Assembly: GCF_030052815.1 (NCBI RefSeq) | Contig: NC_079496.1 | Span: 77,427,652 to 77,491,651, forward strand | Origin: Hevea brasiliensis | Lineage: Eukaryota; Streptophyta; Magnoliopsida; Malpighiales; Euphorbiaceae | Direction: 5' to 3' | Length of the DNA stretch: 64,000 bases | Shown here: positions 50,660 through 60,946 of the stretch, in pieces | Layout: every line of letters starts with the position of its first letter | Position numbering within the stretch: the stretch's first letter is position 1 | Notes under the pieces: generated by a model | The model's database searches: none | Told to the model about the DNA's origin: nothing | Seen by the model: only the letters and a program-made list of their open reading frames with translations | Translations under genes and position numbers: made by a program

Positions 50660-50875
50660 ATTCAACTTAAAAATCCAGATTTGAATATGATTCAAACAAA
50701 TTTAAAAATTCAGATTTGAATCACATTTAAACAAATTTAAAAATTCAAATTTGAATCACATTCAAACAACTTTAAAAATTCATATTTGAATCACATTCAA
50801 ACAACTTTAAAAATTCAGATTTGAATCACATTCAAACTATTTTTAAAATTCAGATTTGAATCAAAATTTAATTGT
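50660..50875 (-). repeat. Tandem repeats in copia-1 leader
   Basis: About six imperfect 35-36 bp units built on ATTCAGATTTGAATCACATT (plus strand). Copia-2 has about ten units of the same family at 55780-56125, so the copy number has changed between copies. The rest of 49520-51127 is AT-rich leader with no gene seen. Confidence 0.88.
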
Positions 50876-51127
50876 GTGAATAAAACTCTAATTAAACAAT
50901 TTAATTAGATATAAAATGGACATAATTACGAGCATTAGATCATACAACAATTGCGCAAATATTGCCCAAAACCATGTGCACCATAAGGGATGAACAAACT
51001 TTGCGCACACATGGTGTCCCATCCAAGTTGCCACCTTTTTCATTACAACCAGCAATGGATCTTTCATCTCATGATCATACTACACAATTAAATCATATAG
51101 TCAACAATCTAAAAGGTAAATATAGTG

Positions 51128-51139
51128 GCTCTGATATCA
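51128..51139 (-). promoter_or_regulatory. Copia-1 primer-binding site
   Basis: Minus-strand TGATATCAGAGC, one mismatch from the initiator tRNA-Met complement, 2 nt from the LTR. Confidence 0.85.
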
Positions 51140-51141
51140 AT

Positions 51142-53255
51142 TGAAGGAGCAGAAGCATGAAAAACACAAGTTTAGATCATTGAAATTCAAAATTTTTCAT
51201 CTAGGGTCACATGCATCATGCAAGATTTATTTTTATCTATTTGATTTCAATGACAAATTGCACATTAAAACTCTTTTAATATATTTTTGGATCTATATCT
51301 ACCATTTAAGATTTTAGAATTAACAGATTAATCCATTAGAACCCTAGATTAGATCAAGAACAAGTTCACTAACCTTTTGATGCACTGCAATGTGTTTGGC
51401 ACCTTTGGGATGCATCTTTAGGAAATCAAATGTTGTCCCTCTGGCTTGTCCACACCAAGATCACCTATGGCAGCCCTTGAATAGCTTCTAAAGCTTTTTC
51501 TATGAATTAGAAAATCAAGTTTTGCCTTTTTGAGAGATTACAGATGTAAACAGGATACTGGAAATAATTTCTAGTATTTTTAATTCAAGAGATTGTTTGC
51601 TAATCTCTTTGAATTGATGAGAGATGAAGAAGAAGAGAAGGGACAGCAGCCAAGGGTGGCAGCACAAAGAGATGAATGGCAGCTTTTGTATTTTGTTCTT
51701 TCACCCTTACACTTATATAGCTAGGCCACCACTTAAAACCCTTGCTACATGTCACCTTCTGATTAGCTTTAGGTTTAATTGACCCAATCACATTGTGCCA
51801 AGTGTCAAACCCATATTTAATCTTGACTTTGATCATCTTACATGATTAAAAGACATATGGCAAGCTTACGTGTAGTGCCATGTGTCACCATCTCATGGTG
51901 CCACATGTCACCCTGTGAAATGACCAAAATACCCCTGTGTCTTAATTTTGAGTTCTCAACCCAAAATAATTATTTTTCTTCTTCTAATCAATTTATATCA
52001 AATATAAATTAATTAATTAATCTCTATTAATTAATTTCTCATTAATTAAATTCATATTTAAAGACTTTAAATATAAATTTAACTTATACTATACATCTAA
52101 TAACCTAGATTTGGTTTCAAGCCATGCTAGGGACTTTGCAATCTAATTGTAAATTAAACCTATTTAATTAAACAATTAAACTGTTTAATTAATTAATTAA
52201 ATCATATTTAATTTGGTGATTACTTGTGTATGTGTGTGACTTACTAGGCTCATCACTAATTGGCAATGAGACATGATATCAACTCTTAATATCATCAGAA
52301 CTCTTTCATACCATAAATGATTTCTCTAAATCATTTTATGCACCTTATAGACAATGGTTAACACCTAGCATAGCATTCCATAGCCACCCAAATAGTAATA
52401 AGTTATACCTTAAATGAACCTATAATCATATGTTACCATGCACTAGAATCTCTCTGTTACAAAATCCCAATTCGAGCTGGAGTAATGGTTTATGTCAAAC
52501 CCCATTTGCTATGAATATTATGTTCTCTTTTAATTCCAGTTCTTGATTAAAAAGATTTTCTCATCGGAAACTCTTTTCTGATTAAATCTATCTGTTCTAG
52601 CTAAGAACTTGAAACACCAAGAATAATTAAATGAACATAGGATTTTATCCCTATTTACTTAGAGGAACAGATTCCATCTTGATCAACACCTACCTTCATA
52701 TATAACTAGTAGGAGCCAACACATGCCCATATACCCATACATAGTATAAGTATGAAAGTAGTATTAAACTTAAACTACCGATATACAAGATAACTGTGCT
52801 ATCTCTGGTCTAAAGATTATATGCACTGATATGATTTATGACAATGTATTGACAAGAGTAAACTCCATGTGCTTATCATAAATGTCACTGGTTCAGCCTA
52901 CTTATCATGTATAAGTGCCTATCATATTTGTTATATGTCATGAGACTCACCATTCCATCTTATTTACATCTCATATAAATAACTTGAGAACAAATATGAT
53001 TACAATCTTTCTAGATAAGTCATATCCTTATTGTGAAGTATCCTCGATTGTGAACCAATTTATGATAGCTTGTGCTAGAAATACTATCACTCATATTCTT
53101 AACAACTTAAGAATAATATTTCTAACAAAATATCAATGGACCTATTCTATTACACATAAATATATTATGTAAACGGAAAAGTGAAAATGCCTTTTATTAA
53201 TAAAATATGTACAAGATACATACTCAATGATATGCTCTAGGGCGTACTACTAACA
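51142..53255 (-). repeat. Copia-1 5' LTR
   Basis: 2114 bp, in its own direction TGTTAGTAGTACGCCC...GCTCCTTCA. It is the partner of 4778-4998 plus 20837-22717 and lies head to head with the copia-2 5' LTR, 156 bp away. Contains TATA box and donor. No gene seen. Confidence 0.95.
51712..51719 (-). promoter_or_regulatory. TATA box of copia-1 5' LTR
   Basis: Minus-strand TATATAAG in the context CTAGCTATATAAG, conserved in all four copia LTRs. It lies about 340 nt upstream of the donor, consistent with a first exon of roughly 300 nt. Confidence 0.65.
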
Positions 53256-53411
53256 GGCATGTCATCATAGCCCTAAGAGAATACATCGATTAATTCCTTT
53301 AGCAATTGGATCATGTCTTCTAATTCTTCATTATTCACGATTCTGAGTTCCCTTTTATTTTCCTTTGTACCCAAATTTAAGGTTCTTATTTCATCTCCAC
53401 AGGGTACTAAA
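53256..53411 (-). pseudogene. pol: Tat-like element, island between the two copia insertions
   Basis: 156 bp. On the minus strand it reads LGTKENKRELRIVNNEE, then DMIQLLKELIDVFS, a stop, and GYDDMP, which is the conserved linker between protease and RT in Tat-like elements (...NLGT...VDVFAW...DMPGLD). It joins logically to MPRLDP at 4777 across copia-1 and to the NFESPI region across copia-2. It holds one copy of each copia target duplication: GGCAT (53256-53260) and CTAAA (53407-53411). Confidence 0.85.
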
Positions 53412-55513
53412 TGTTAGTAGTATGCCCTAGAGCATATCATTTAGTATGTATCTTGTACATATTTTTATTAATAAAAGGCATTTTCACTTTTTCGTTTACA
53501 TAATATATTTATGTGTAATAGAAAAGGTCCATTAATATTTTGTTAGAAATTCTATTCTTAAGTTGTTAAGAATATGAGGGACAGTATTTCTAGTACAAAG
53601 TATTATAAATAGGTTCACAATCGAGGATACTTCATAATAAGGACATGACTTATCCAGAAAGATTGTATTCATGTTTGTTCCCAAGTTATTTATATGAGAT
53701 ATAAATAAGATGGAATGGTGAGTCTCATGCCATATGACAAACATGATAGGCACTTATAAAAGATAAGTAGGCCGAACCAGTGACACTTATGACAAGCACA
53801 TGGAGTTTACTCTTGTCAATGTTTTGTCATAAATCATATCAGTGCATATAATCTTTAGACCTGAGATAGCACAGTTATCTTGTATATAGGTAGTTTGAGT
53901 TTGATAATGCTTTCATACTTATACTGTGTATGGATATATGGGCATGTGTTGGCTCCTACTAGTTATATATGAAGGTAGGTGTTGATCAAGATGGAATCTG
54001 TTCCTCTAAGTAAATAGAGATAAAATCCTATGTTCATTTAATTATTCTTGATGTTTCAAGTTCCTGGCCATGACAGATAGATTTATTCAGAAAAGAGTTT
54101 CTAATGAGAAAATATTTTTAATCAGGAATTGGAATTAAAAGATAACATAATATTCATAGCAAATGGAGTTTGACATAAACCATGACTCCAGCTTGAGTTA
54201 GGATTTTGTAACAGAGAGATTCTAGTGCATGGTAACATATGATTATAGGTTCATTTAAGGTAAACCTTATTACTAATTGGGTGGCCATGGCATGCTATTC
54301 TAGGTGTTAACCATGGTTTATGAGGTTCATAAAATGATTTAGAGAAATCATTTATGGTAAGAAAGAGTTCTGATGATATTAAGAGTTGATATCATGTCTC
54401 ATTGCCAATTAGTGATGAGCCTAGTAAGTCACACACATACACAAGTTATCACCTAATTAAATATGATTTAATTAATTAACTAAAGAGTTTAATTGATTAA
54501 TTAAATAGGTTTGGTTTGTAATTAAATTGCAAAGTCCCTAGCATGACTTGAAACCAAATCTAGATTATTGGATGTATAGTATAAGTTAAATTTATATTTA
54601 AAGTGTTTAAATATGAATTTAATTAATGAGAAAATAATTAATAGAGATTAATTAATTTATTTATATTTGATATAAATTAGAAGAAGAAAAATAATTATTT
54701 TGGGTTAAGACTCAAAATTAAGACACAGGGGCATTTTGGTCATTTCGCAGTGTGACATTTGGCACCATGAGATGGTGACACATGGCATTACACATAAGCT
54801 TGCCAAATGTCTTTTAATCATATAAGATGATTAAATTAAGATTAAATATAGGTTTGACACTTGGCACAATGTGATTGGGTCACTTAAACCTAGAGCTAAT
54901 TAAAGGGTGACATGTGGCAAGGGTTTAATGTGTTAACCTAGCTATATAAGTGTTGTTATGAGAAAAATAAAACCAACCAGCAGCCACTCCTCCTTTGTCA
55001 CGCCATTTTGAGGTTTTCCAGCTCTTCTTCTTCATCTCTCATCAATTCAAAGAGATTAGCCATCAATCTCTTGAATTAAAAATACTAGAAATCGTTTCTA
55101 GTGTCCTGTTTACATCTTTAATCTCTTAAAAGGCAAAACTTGATTTTCTAAATAATAGAAAAAGCTTTAGAAGCTGTTCAAGGGCTGCCATAGGTGTTCT
55201 TGGTGTGGACAAACTAGAGGGACAACATTTGGTGTCCTAAAGATGAATCTCAAAGGCACAAATACGCTGCAGCGCATCAAGAGGTTAGTGTAATTATTCT
55301 TGATTTAATTTAGGGTTCTAAAGTTAATCTGATTAATTTTAAAATCTTAAATAGCAAATACAGATCCAAAAACATATTAAAAGAGTTTTAATATGTTGTT
55401 TATCATTGAAATCAAATAGATAAAAATAAATCTTGCATGATGCATGTGACCTTAGGTGAAAATTTTTGAATTCAATGGTATAATCTTGTATTTTTCACGC
55501 TTCCGTTCCTACA
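53412..55513 (+). repeat. Copia-2 5' LTR
   Basis: 2102 bp, TGTTAGTAGTATGCCC...CCGTTCCTACA. Includes an AT-rich TTAA tract (about 54450-54670), TATA box, CATGTGGCA repeats upstream of it (about 54770-54920) and donor at 55284. No gene seen. Confidence 0.95.
54943..54950 (+). promoter_or_regulatory. TATA box of copia-2 5' LTR
   Basis: TATATAAG, identical in sequence and position to copia-1. Recurs at 62360-62367 in the 3' LTR. Confidence 0.65.
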
Positions 55514-55515
55514 AT

Positions 55516-55527
55516 TGGTATCAGAAC
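55516..55527 (+). promoter_or_regulatory. Copia-2 primer-binding site
   Basis: TGGTATCAGAAC, one mismatch from the initiator tRNA-Met complement, 2 nt after the LTR. Confidence 0.85.
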
Positions 55528-55779
55528 CACTATATTTGCCATTTAGATTGATGTTTATATGATTTAATTGTGTGTTTGATCATGAGATCAAAAGTTCATT
55601 GCTGGTTGCAAAGCCAAGGTGGCGGCACAAATGATGAACACCATGGTGCGCATGGTTGATGCACCACAATGTTGTGCAAAGGTAAATGGATGGTGAATGT
55701 ACAATTGTTGTATGATCTAAGATCCATTTTATGTCTAATTAAATTGTTTAATTAGAATTTTTATCACACAATTAAATTA

Positions 55780-56125
55780 TGATTCAAATCAGAATTTTAA
55801 AAATTGTTTGAATGTGATTCAAATCTGAATTTTAAAAGTTGTTTGAATGTGATTCAAATCTGAATTTTTTAAGTTGTTTGAATCATATTTAAATCTAATT
55901 TTTTAAAATTGATTGAATAAAATTCAGATCTGATTTTTTTAAAAATGTTTGAACGTGATTCAAATCTGATTTTTTAAAAAATGTTTGAATGTGATTCAAA
56001 TTTGAATTTTTAAAGTTGTTTGAATGTGATTCAAATCTGAATTTTTAAATTTGTTTGAATGAGATTCAAATCTGAATTTTTAAATTTATTTGAATCATAT
56101 TCAAATCTAGATTTTTAAGTTGAAT
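55780..56125 (+). repeat. Tandem repeats in copia-2 leader
   Basis: About ten imperfect 35-36 bp units built on GTGATTCAAATCTGAATTTT...GTTTGAAT. The remaining leader (56126-57298) is AT-rich and includes four dispersed GGATGTACCT words; no gene seen. Confidence 0.9.
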
Positions 56126-57298
56126 ATGAGATATTCAATTTAATTTAAGTATGTATGTTTTATTTAATTGTTAAATAGTGATATGCATGATGGATGATCC
56201 TGGACTATAAAAGACCAATGTGATTGGATTTATTTCTTTTATGTTTCTTTAGGAATGTAAATTAATTAATTTATTTTAATTTATTTTGGGCATGTATTAT
56301 TAAGTTTGTACTAATTTTTGGGTTGTAATTTCATTTATTTAAGTTCTTATAAATTCGCCTTGGTATGCCAAGGATTACTATGTAATATTAGATTGCAAGA
56401 AGTTCAAGGAGGTCAAGAGCATTGGTGGGACCAGTGGGAGGAATTCAAGATCAAGTGTTGATTATGTACTCCTTCAGCAACTCTTGTAAAATGAATGAAT
56501 GAAATGCACCTAGGAATGCCCATATTCAATTCTTGGTGGCTCAGAATTGAATCCCTTAGAAAGTCTATGATCATACCATATTTACTGCTTATCCATGAAT
56601 GCATGAGATGTATGGGAATGTATGCAATTATATGATATATGCATGCTAAATAGATAATGTGCAAAGTGAGACCTTAATAGTAATTAGGATGACTATAAAA
56701 TCTTCCAAACAAATGATTAAGTTGGAAATGCTATAATTAAAGTAATTATAACATTGGCCCTCCATTGGGGCAATTATTTTAAGAAATTTTAAATAGTTGC
56801 ATAAGATGCAATTAATTTAAGAGATTTTCTTAAGAATAATTGTTAAGCATGAGATGTTGTAAATATGTAAATGGTTTGGTAGCCAATATTGGATGTACCT
56901 AAGGACATTAAAATTATTTGCATAATTACTGGCTCAAAGAGATCAACTTAACTAATGCAAGATAAGTCAATAATGGATGTACCTGAGATTTTAAGCATTA
57001 GGGGCTAGGTAAAGGATTGAACCTCACATGAGATGTGATGGGCAAGGAGTTGCTCACTTATAGTTTATTGTAATTCCAATAATGGATGTACCTGAGGATG
57101 ATCAATAGAATTATAAGAATTCAATCACCCACTAGAAATCCATCCAACTAGGATTTCCGTTTTCTACTTTGGAAGTGTAGGATTCGCTAAGTTAGTAGGA
57201 GGACCAATCTGATTAAAAGACCATAATCATTTTGGTTAATTACATGATACATTTACTAATTAATATGGTTATTTTCTGCAGTTAATTTTGTGATAAAA

Positions 57299-58139
57299 AT
57301 GAGCACAGAACAACCACCACCTTCCAATATCCTTGCAAGCATACTTGATCGCAATAGGTTGACAGGACCTAATCTGTCTGATTGGCTAAGAAATTTGAAA
57401 CTTGTCCTGAACCTTGAACATATAGGATATGTTCTAGATTCAAATGTTCCTGGTCCCTTACCTCCAGAGGCCACACAAGAGGAACATGAAACTTTGGATA
57501 AGTGGAAGGAGCATGATATGAGAGCTAAGTGTTACATGCTTGTTCCATGAGTAATGAGTTACACAAGCAACATGAGAACATGTTAAGTGCGAGTGAGATC
57601 CTCCTTCACCTACAAGAGTTGTATGGTGAGCACAGCAGGAATGCTAGGTATGAGATACCTAGACAATTATTCCGTATGGGGATGTCTGAGGGACAGAATG
57701 TTGGGGATCATGTCCAGAAGATGATTCGGCTGATTGAGCAGTTGGAACATCTTGACTTCAACATGGATTTCCAACTACAGACGGATTTGATCCTTCAATC
57801 CCTTCCTGAGTCTTTTGGGAATTTTGTGACAAATTTCCATATGAGTAAACAGGAATGCACCTTAGCTAGTTTACTCAACATGCTGGTTATTACCCAAAAG
57901 AATATGCCGAGCAATAAAGGAAAATAGGTAGCTTTGATTGCATCTTCTTCTATTGGAAAGTCCAACAAGAAGAAGGGCAATAAGAAAAAGAAACCTCAGA
58001 TTCCTGGTCCTTCCAAGAAGATAGCCAAACAGAAAAACAAAGATCAAAGTTAACAAATGTAAAGGAAAGTGTTTCCACTACCAGCAGGAAAGTGTTTCCA
58101 CTGCCAGCAGGAAAGTGTTTCCACTGTCCAGATTATAGC
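57299..58139 (+). pseudogene. gag: Copia-2 gag
   Basis: Starts MSTEQPPPSNILASILDRN; the ATG at 57299 matches the copia-1 start. Intact text runs through LSDWLRNLKLVLNLEHIGY to KCYMLVP, where loss of bases near 57540 (relative to MLASMSNEL) shifts the frame. The second frame carries ILLHLQELYGEHSRNARY, RLIEQLEHLDFNMDF and LPESFGNFVTNF. A TAG at about 57927 and a broken Lys-rich linker follow. The zinc knuckle site is replaced by three 23-bp repeats (58063-58131) and then joins integrase-side sequence, so knuckle completion and the whole protease are missing. Confidence 0.9.
58063..58131 (+). repeat. Three 23-bp repeats at the zinc-knuckle site
   Basis: Units at 58063, 58086 and 58109, each starting AGGAAAGTGTTTCCACT. 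23 is not a multiple of three, so each copy reads in another frame. The unit encodes the KCFHC start of the knuckle in one frame. It sits exactly beside the deletion that removed protease. Confidence 0.92.
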
Positions 58140-60895
58140 AATCTAAAAGAATGCAATGCCATGATGAAAATCAACTCAAAATTCAAAATATATTTGGCAC
58201 TTAAGGTTATGTCATGTTGCAGAAGATAGGAATGCAAAACTGGAGAAAATGGGGATTCTATCCTCATTGGGCTCTGAGCCTACTCCTACTTGTGAATCTT
58301 GTCTTCAGGGCAAAATGACTAGATCACCCTTTGTTGGACAAGGGCAAAGAGCTGAAAAATTTTGGAGCTAATACATAGTGATGTATGTGGTCCATTTAAG
58401 GAAATCGCTAGAGGCATTTTTCATTATTTTATTACCTTTACTGATGATAAATCAAGGTTTGGGTATTTATATTTGATGAAATACAAACATGACTCCTTTG
58501 AAAAGTTCAAAGAATTTAAATTTGAGTAGAAAATCAAACAGGAAATAGTATTAAAGCTCTTCGATCAGATCGTGGAGGTGAATATTTGAGTATTGAATTG
58601 GATGAATACTGGAGAGAGCACGGCATTGTTTCCCAGCTGACTCTCCTAGGAATGCCATAGCTGAATGGTGTATCTGAAAGGAGAAATTGTACGCTAGTGG
58701 ATATGGTATGTAGTATGATGAGCTATATTGATATGCCAATCTTCTTTTGGGGATTTGCATTACAATCAGCTTTGTATATTCTGAATAGGATTCCATCAAA
58801 ATCAGTTTCTTCCACACCTTATGAGATATGGCATGGAAGAAAACCAAGTCTTAAGCATGTTAAGATTTGGGGTTGTCCAGCTTATATCAAAAAGCTGAAC
58901 ACTGATAAATTGGAGACCAGATCAGAAAAAGGTCGATTTGTTGGATATCCAAAAGATAGTTTTGGATATTATTTTTATTTGCCTACTTCACAAAAGGTTG
59001 TGATTAGTAGAGATGCCACATTTCTTGAACAACAGTTTGTTCAAGAAAGAGGCAAAGGAAGGCAAATAGAGTTAGAATTGGAGAATTCTGACCAACCAAT
59101 AGATCAGATGGATATAGATCCTTCTAGTCAACCTATACCCGTTGATGAAACACCTACAGCTATTCCTCGTAGAACAACCAGGGTATCTCACCCACCAGTG
59201 AGATATGGTTTTCTTCATGAAGAAGAACAAGAGTTGTCTACTCATGAAGAAGTAGATCATGGAGATGATCCACTTACCTATGAAGAAGCTATATCAGATA
59301 TAGACTTTTCAAAATGGATTGATGCTATGAAATCCGAGATTGATTCCATGTATAAGAATCAAGTTTGGGATCTTGTTGACCCACTTGAAGGTATTGTACC
59401 TATAGGGAACAAATGGGTTTTCAAGAAGAAAATTGGTTTTGATGGAAAGGTAGAGACCTATAAGGCAAAGCTAGTAGTGAAAGGGTTTCGCCAAAGGCAA
59501 GGAATCGACTATGAGGAGACTTTCTCGTCTGTTGCCATGCTTAACTCAATTAGGATTTTATTAGCAATAGCTGCCTACTATGATTATGAGATTTGGCAGA
59601 TGGATGTCAAAATAGCTTTTCTCAATGTATACATTGAAGAAAACATTTTCATGGAACAACCTAGGGGTTTTGAATCCCAAGATGGTTCCAAGGTATGCAA
59701 GCTAAAGCGATCCATTTATGGGTTGAAGCAAGCTTCGAGGAGTTGGAACATCCGTTTTGATGAAGCCATTAAATCCTTTGGTTTTATCAAAAATGAGGAT
59801 GAGCCATGTGTATATAAGAAAGTTAGTAACAGTGCTATCACTTTCCTTGTCTTATATGTGGATGACATACTGTTGATGGGTAATGACACATGTATGTTGA
59901 CAACTGTAAAGATATGTTTGTCAAATACATTCTCCTTGAAAGACTTAGGGGAGGCAACTTATATTCTTGGGATTCGCATTTATAGAGATAGAGCGAAAAG
60001 AATAATTGGTTTATCCCAAAGTTTATACTTGGAAAAGGTGTTAAAGAGGTTTAACATGCTTGATTCCAAGAGAGGATTGTTACCAGTGAGACATGGTATC
60101 CATCTTTCTAAAGAGATGTCTCTAAAGACACCTGAAGAAAGAGATAAGATGGTCAGGATTCCATATGCTTCGGCTATTGGAAGTTTAATCCATCTTTCTA
60201 AAGAGATGTCTCCAAAGACACCTGAAGAAAGAGATAAGATGGTCAGGATTCCATATGCTTTGGCTATTGGAAGTTTAATGTATGCAATGTTGTGTACTAG
60301 GCCGAATATCGCATATGCTATTAGTTTCACTAGCAGGTATCAATCCAATCCAGGTTTGGAACACTGGATAGCTGTCAAGAATATCCTTAAGTACTTGAGA
60401 AGAACTAAGGATTTATTCTTGATTTATGGAGGTGGAGACTTGTAATTGGATGGTTATACTGATTCTGATTTCCAATCAGATATCGATGATAGAAAGTCTA
60501 CCTCTGGAAATGTGTTCATTTGTAATGGAGGTGCAGTCAGTTGGAAGAGTTCCAAACAGAGCACGACTGCAGATTCCACTACTGAAGCTGAGTATATTGC
60601 TGCATCAGATGCTGCAAAGGAAGCTGTTTGGATAAAGAAGTTTGTGACAGAACTTATAGTAGTTCCTTCCATTGAGTCAGCGGTTCCACTACACTATGAC
60701 AACAATGGAGCTGTCATACAGGCTAAGGAACCAAGGTCTCACCAGAAATCCAAACACATAGAAAGGTGCTACCACATTATCATATAAATAGTTGGGCGAA
60801 GCGATGTAGCCATACACAAAATAGCATCAGCTGAAAATCCAGCTGATCCATTCACTAAGCCTTTGTCACAACGCACACTTAGACTGACATCTTAA
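58140..60895 (+). pseudogene. pol: Copia-2 integrase remnant, RT and RNase H
   Basis: 58140-58696 is a frame-broken pre-integrase and integrase stretch (NLKECNAMMKINS, LIHSDVCGPFKE, FHYFITFTDDKSRFGYLY). From 58697 a 582-codon open frame covers the integrase tail (ALYILNRIPSKSVSSTPYEIWHG), linker, RT with motif A WQMDVKIAFLN (about 59600), SIYGLKQASRSW and catalytic LYVDDILLMGND (about 59860), ending at a TAA at 60443-60445. RNase H continues after the stop in another frame (GYTDSDF, STTEAEYIAA, HYDNNGAV) to another stop at 60785 and the usual ENPADPFTKPL end. Unlike copia-1 it retains RT motif A and RNase H DNNG. A 90-bp in-frame duplication lies at 60101-60280. Confidence 0.92.
60101..60280 (+). 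repeat. 90-bp in-frame tandem duplication in copia-2 pol
   Basis: 60101-60190 and 60191-60280 are near-identical 30-codon units, each beginning HLSKEMS and ending AIGSL. Copia-1 has one unit. It keeps the frame open between RT and RNase H. Confidence 0.95.
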
Positions 60896-60937
60896 GAAGA
60901 TGGGTCTAAGATATTGTAATGAATGGCTCTAGTGCTA

Positions 60938-60946
60938 GTGGGAGAT
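60938..60946 (+). promoter_or_regulatory. Copia-2 polypurine tract
   Basis: GTGGGAGAT immediately before the 3' LTR. Confidence 0.88.

Larger units (their letters stand above)
49507..51373 (-). other. Putative leader intron of copia-1
   Basis: Donor CAAAAG|GTTAGTG in the 5' LTR (51373, LTR position 1883) and acceptor GGTTATTTTCTGCAG (ending 49507), 18 nt before the gag ATG. Predicted length is 1867 bp. It includes the PBS, the AT-rich tandem repeats and many upstream ATGs. Both sites are conserved in copia-2. Confidence 0.5.
4778..53255 (-). mobile_element. Copia-1: Ty1/copia element, split by two gypsy insertions
   Basis: The minus-strand element is bounded by the TG...CA ends of its LTRs and flanked by the 5-bp target duplication GGCAT (4773-4777 and 53256-53260). 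Its own parts are 4778-4998, 20832-22717 (3' LTR), 22718-25434 (integrase, RT, RNase H), 48523-51141 (gag, protease start, leader) and 51142-53255 (5' LTR). Gypsy A occupies 4999-20831 and gypsy D occupies 25435-48522. The domain order gag-protease-integrase-RT-RNase H is that of Ty1/copia. Removing both insertions would leave about 9.5 kb, close to copia-2 (9519 bp). Confidence 0.93.
55284..57281 (+). other. Putative leader intron of copia-2
   Basis: Donor CATCAAGAG|GTTAGTG (LTR position 1873) and acceptor GGTTATTTTCTGCAG (ending 57281), 17 nt before the gag ATG at 57299. Predicted length is 1998 bp; it would remove the PBS, the tandem repeats and all upstream ATGs in the leader. Confidence 0.5.
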
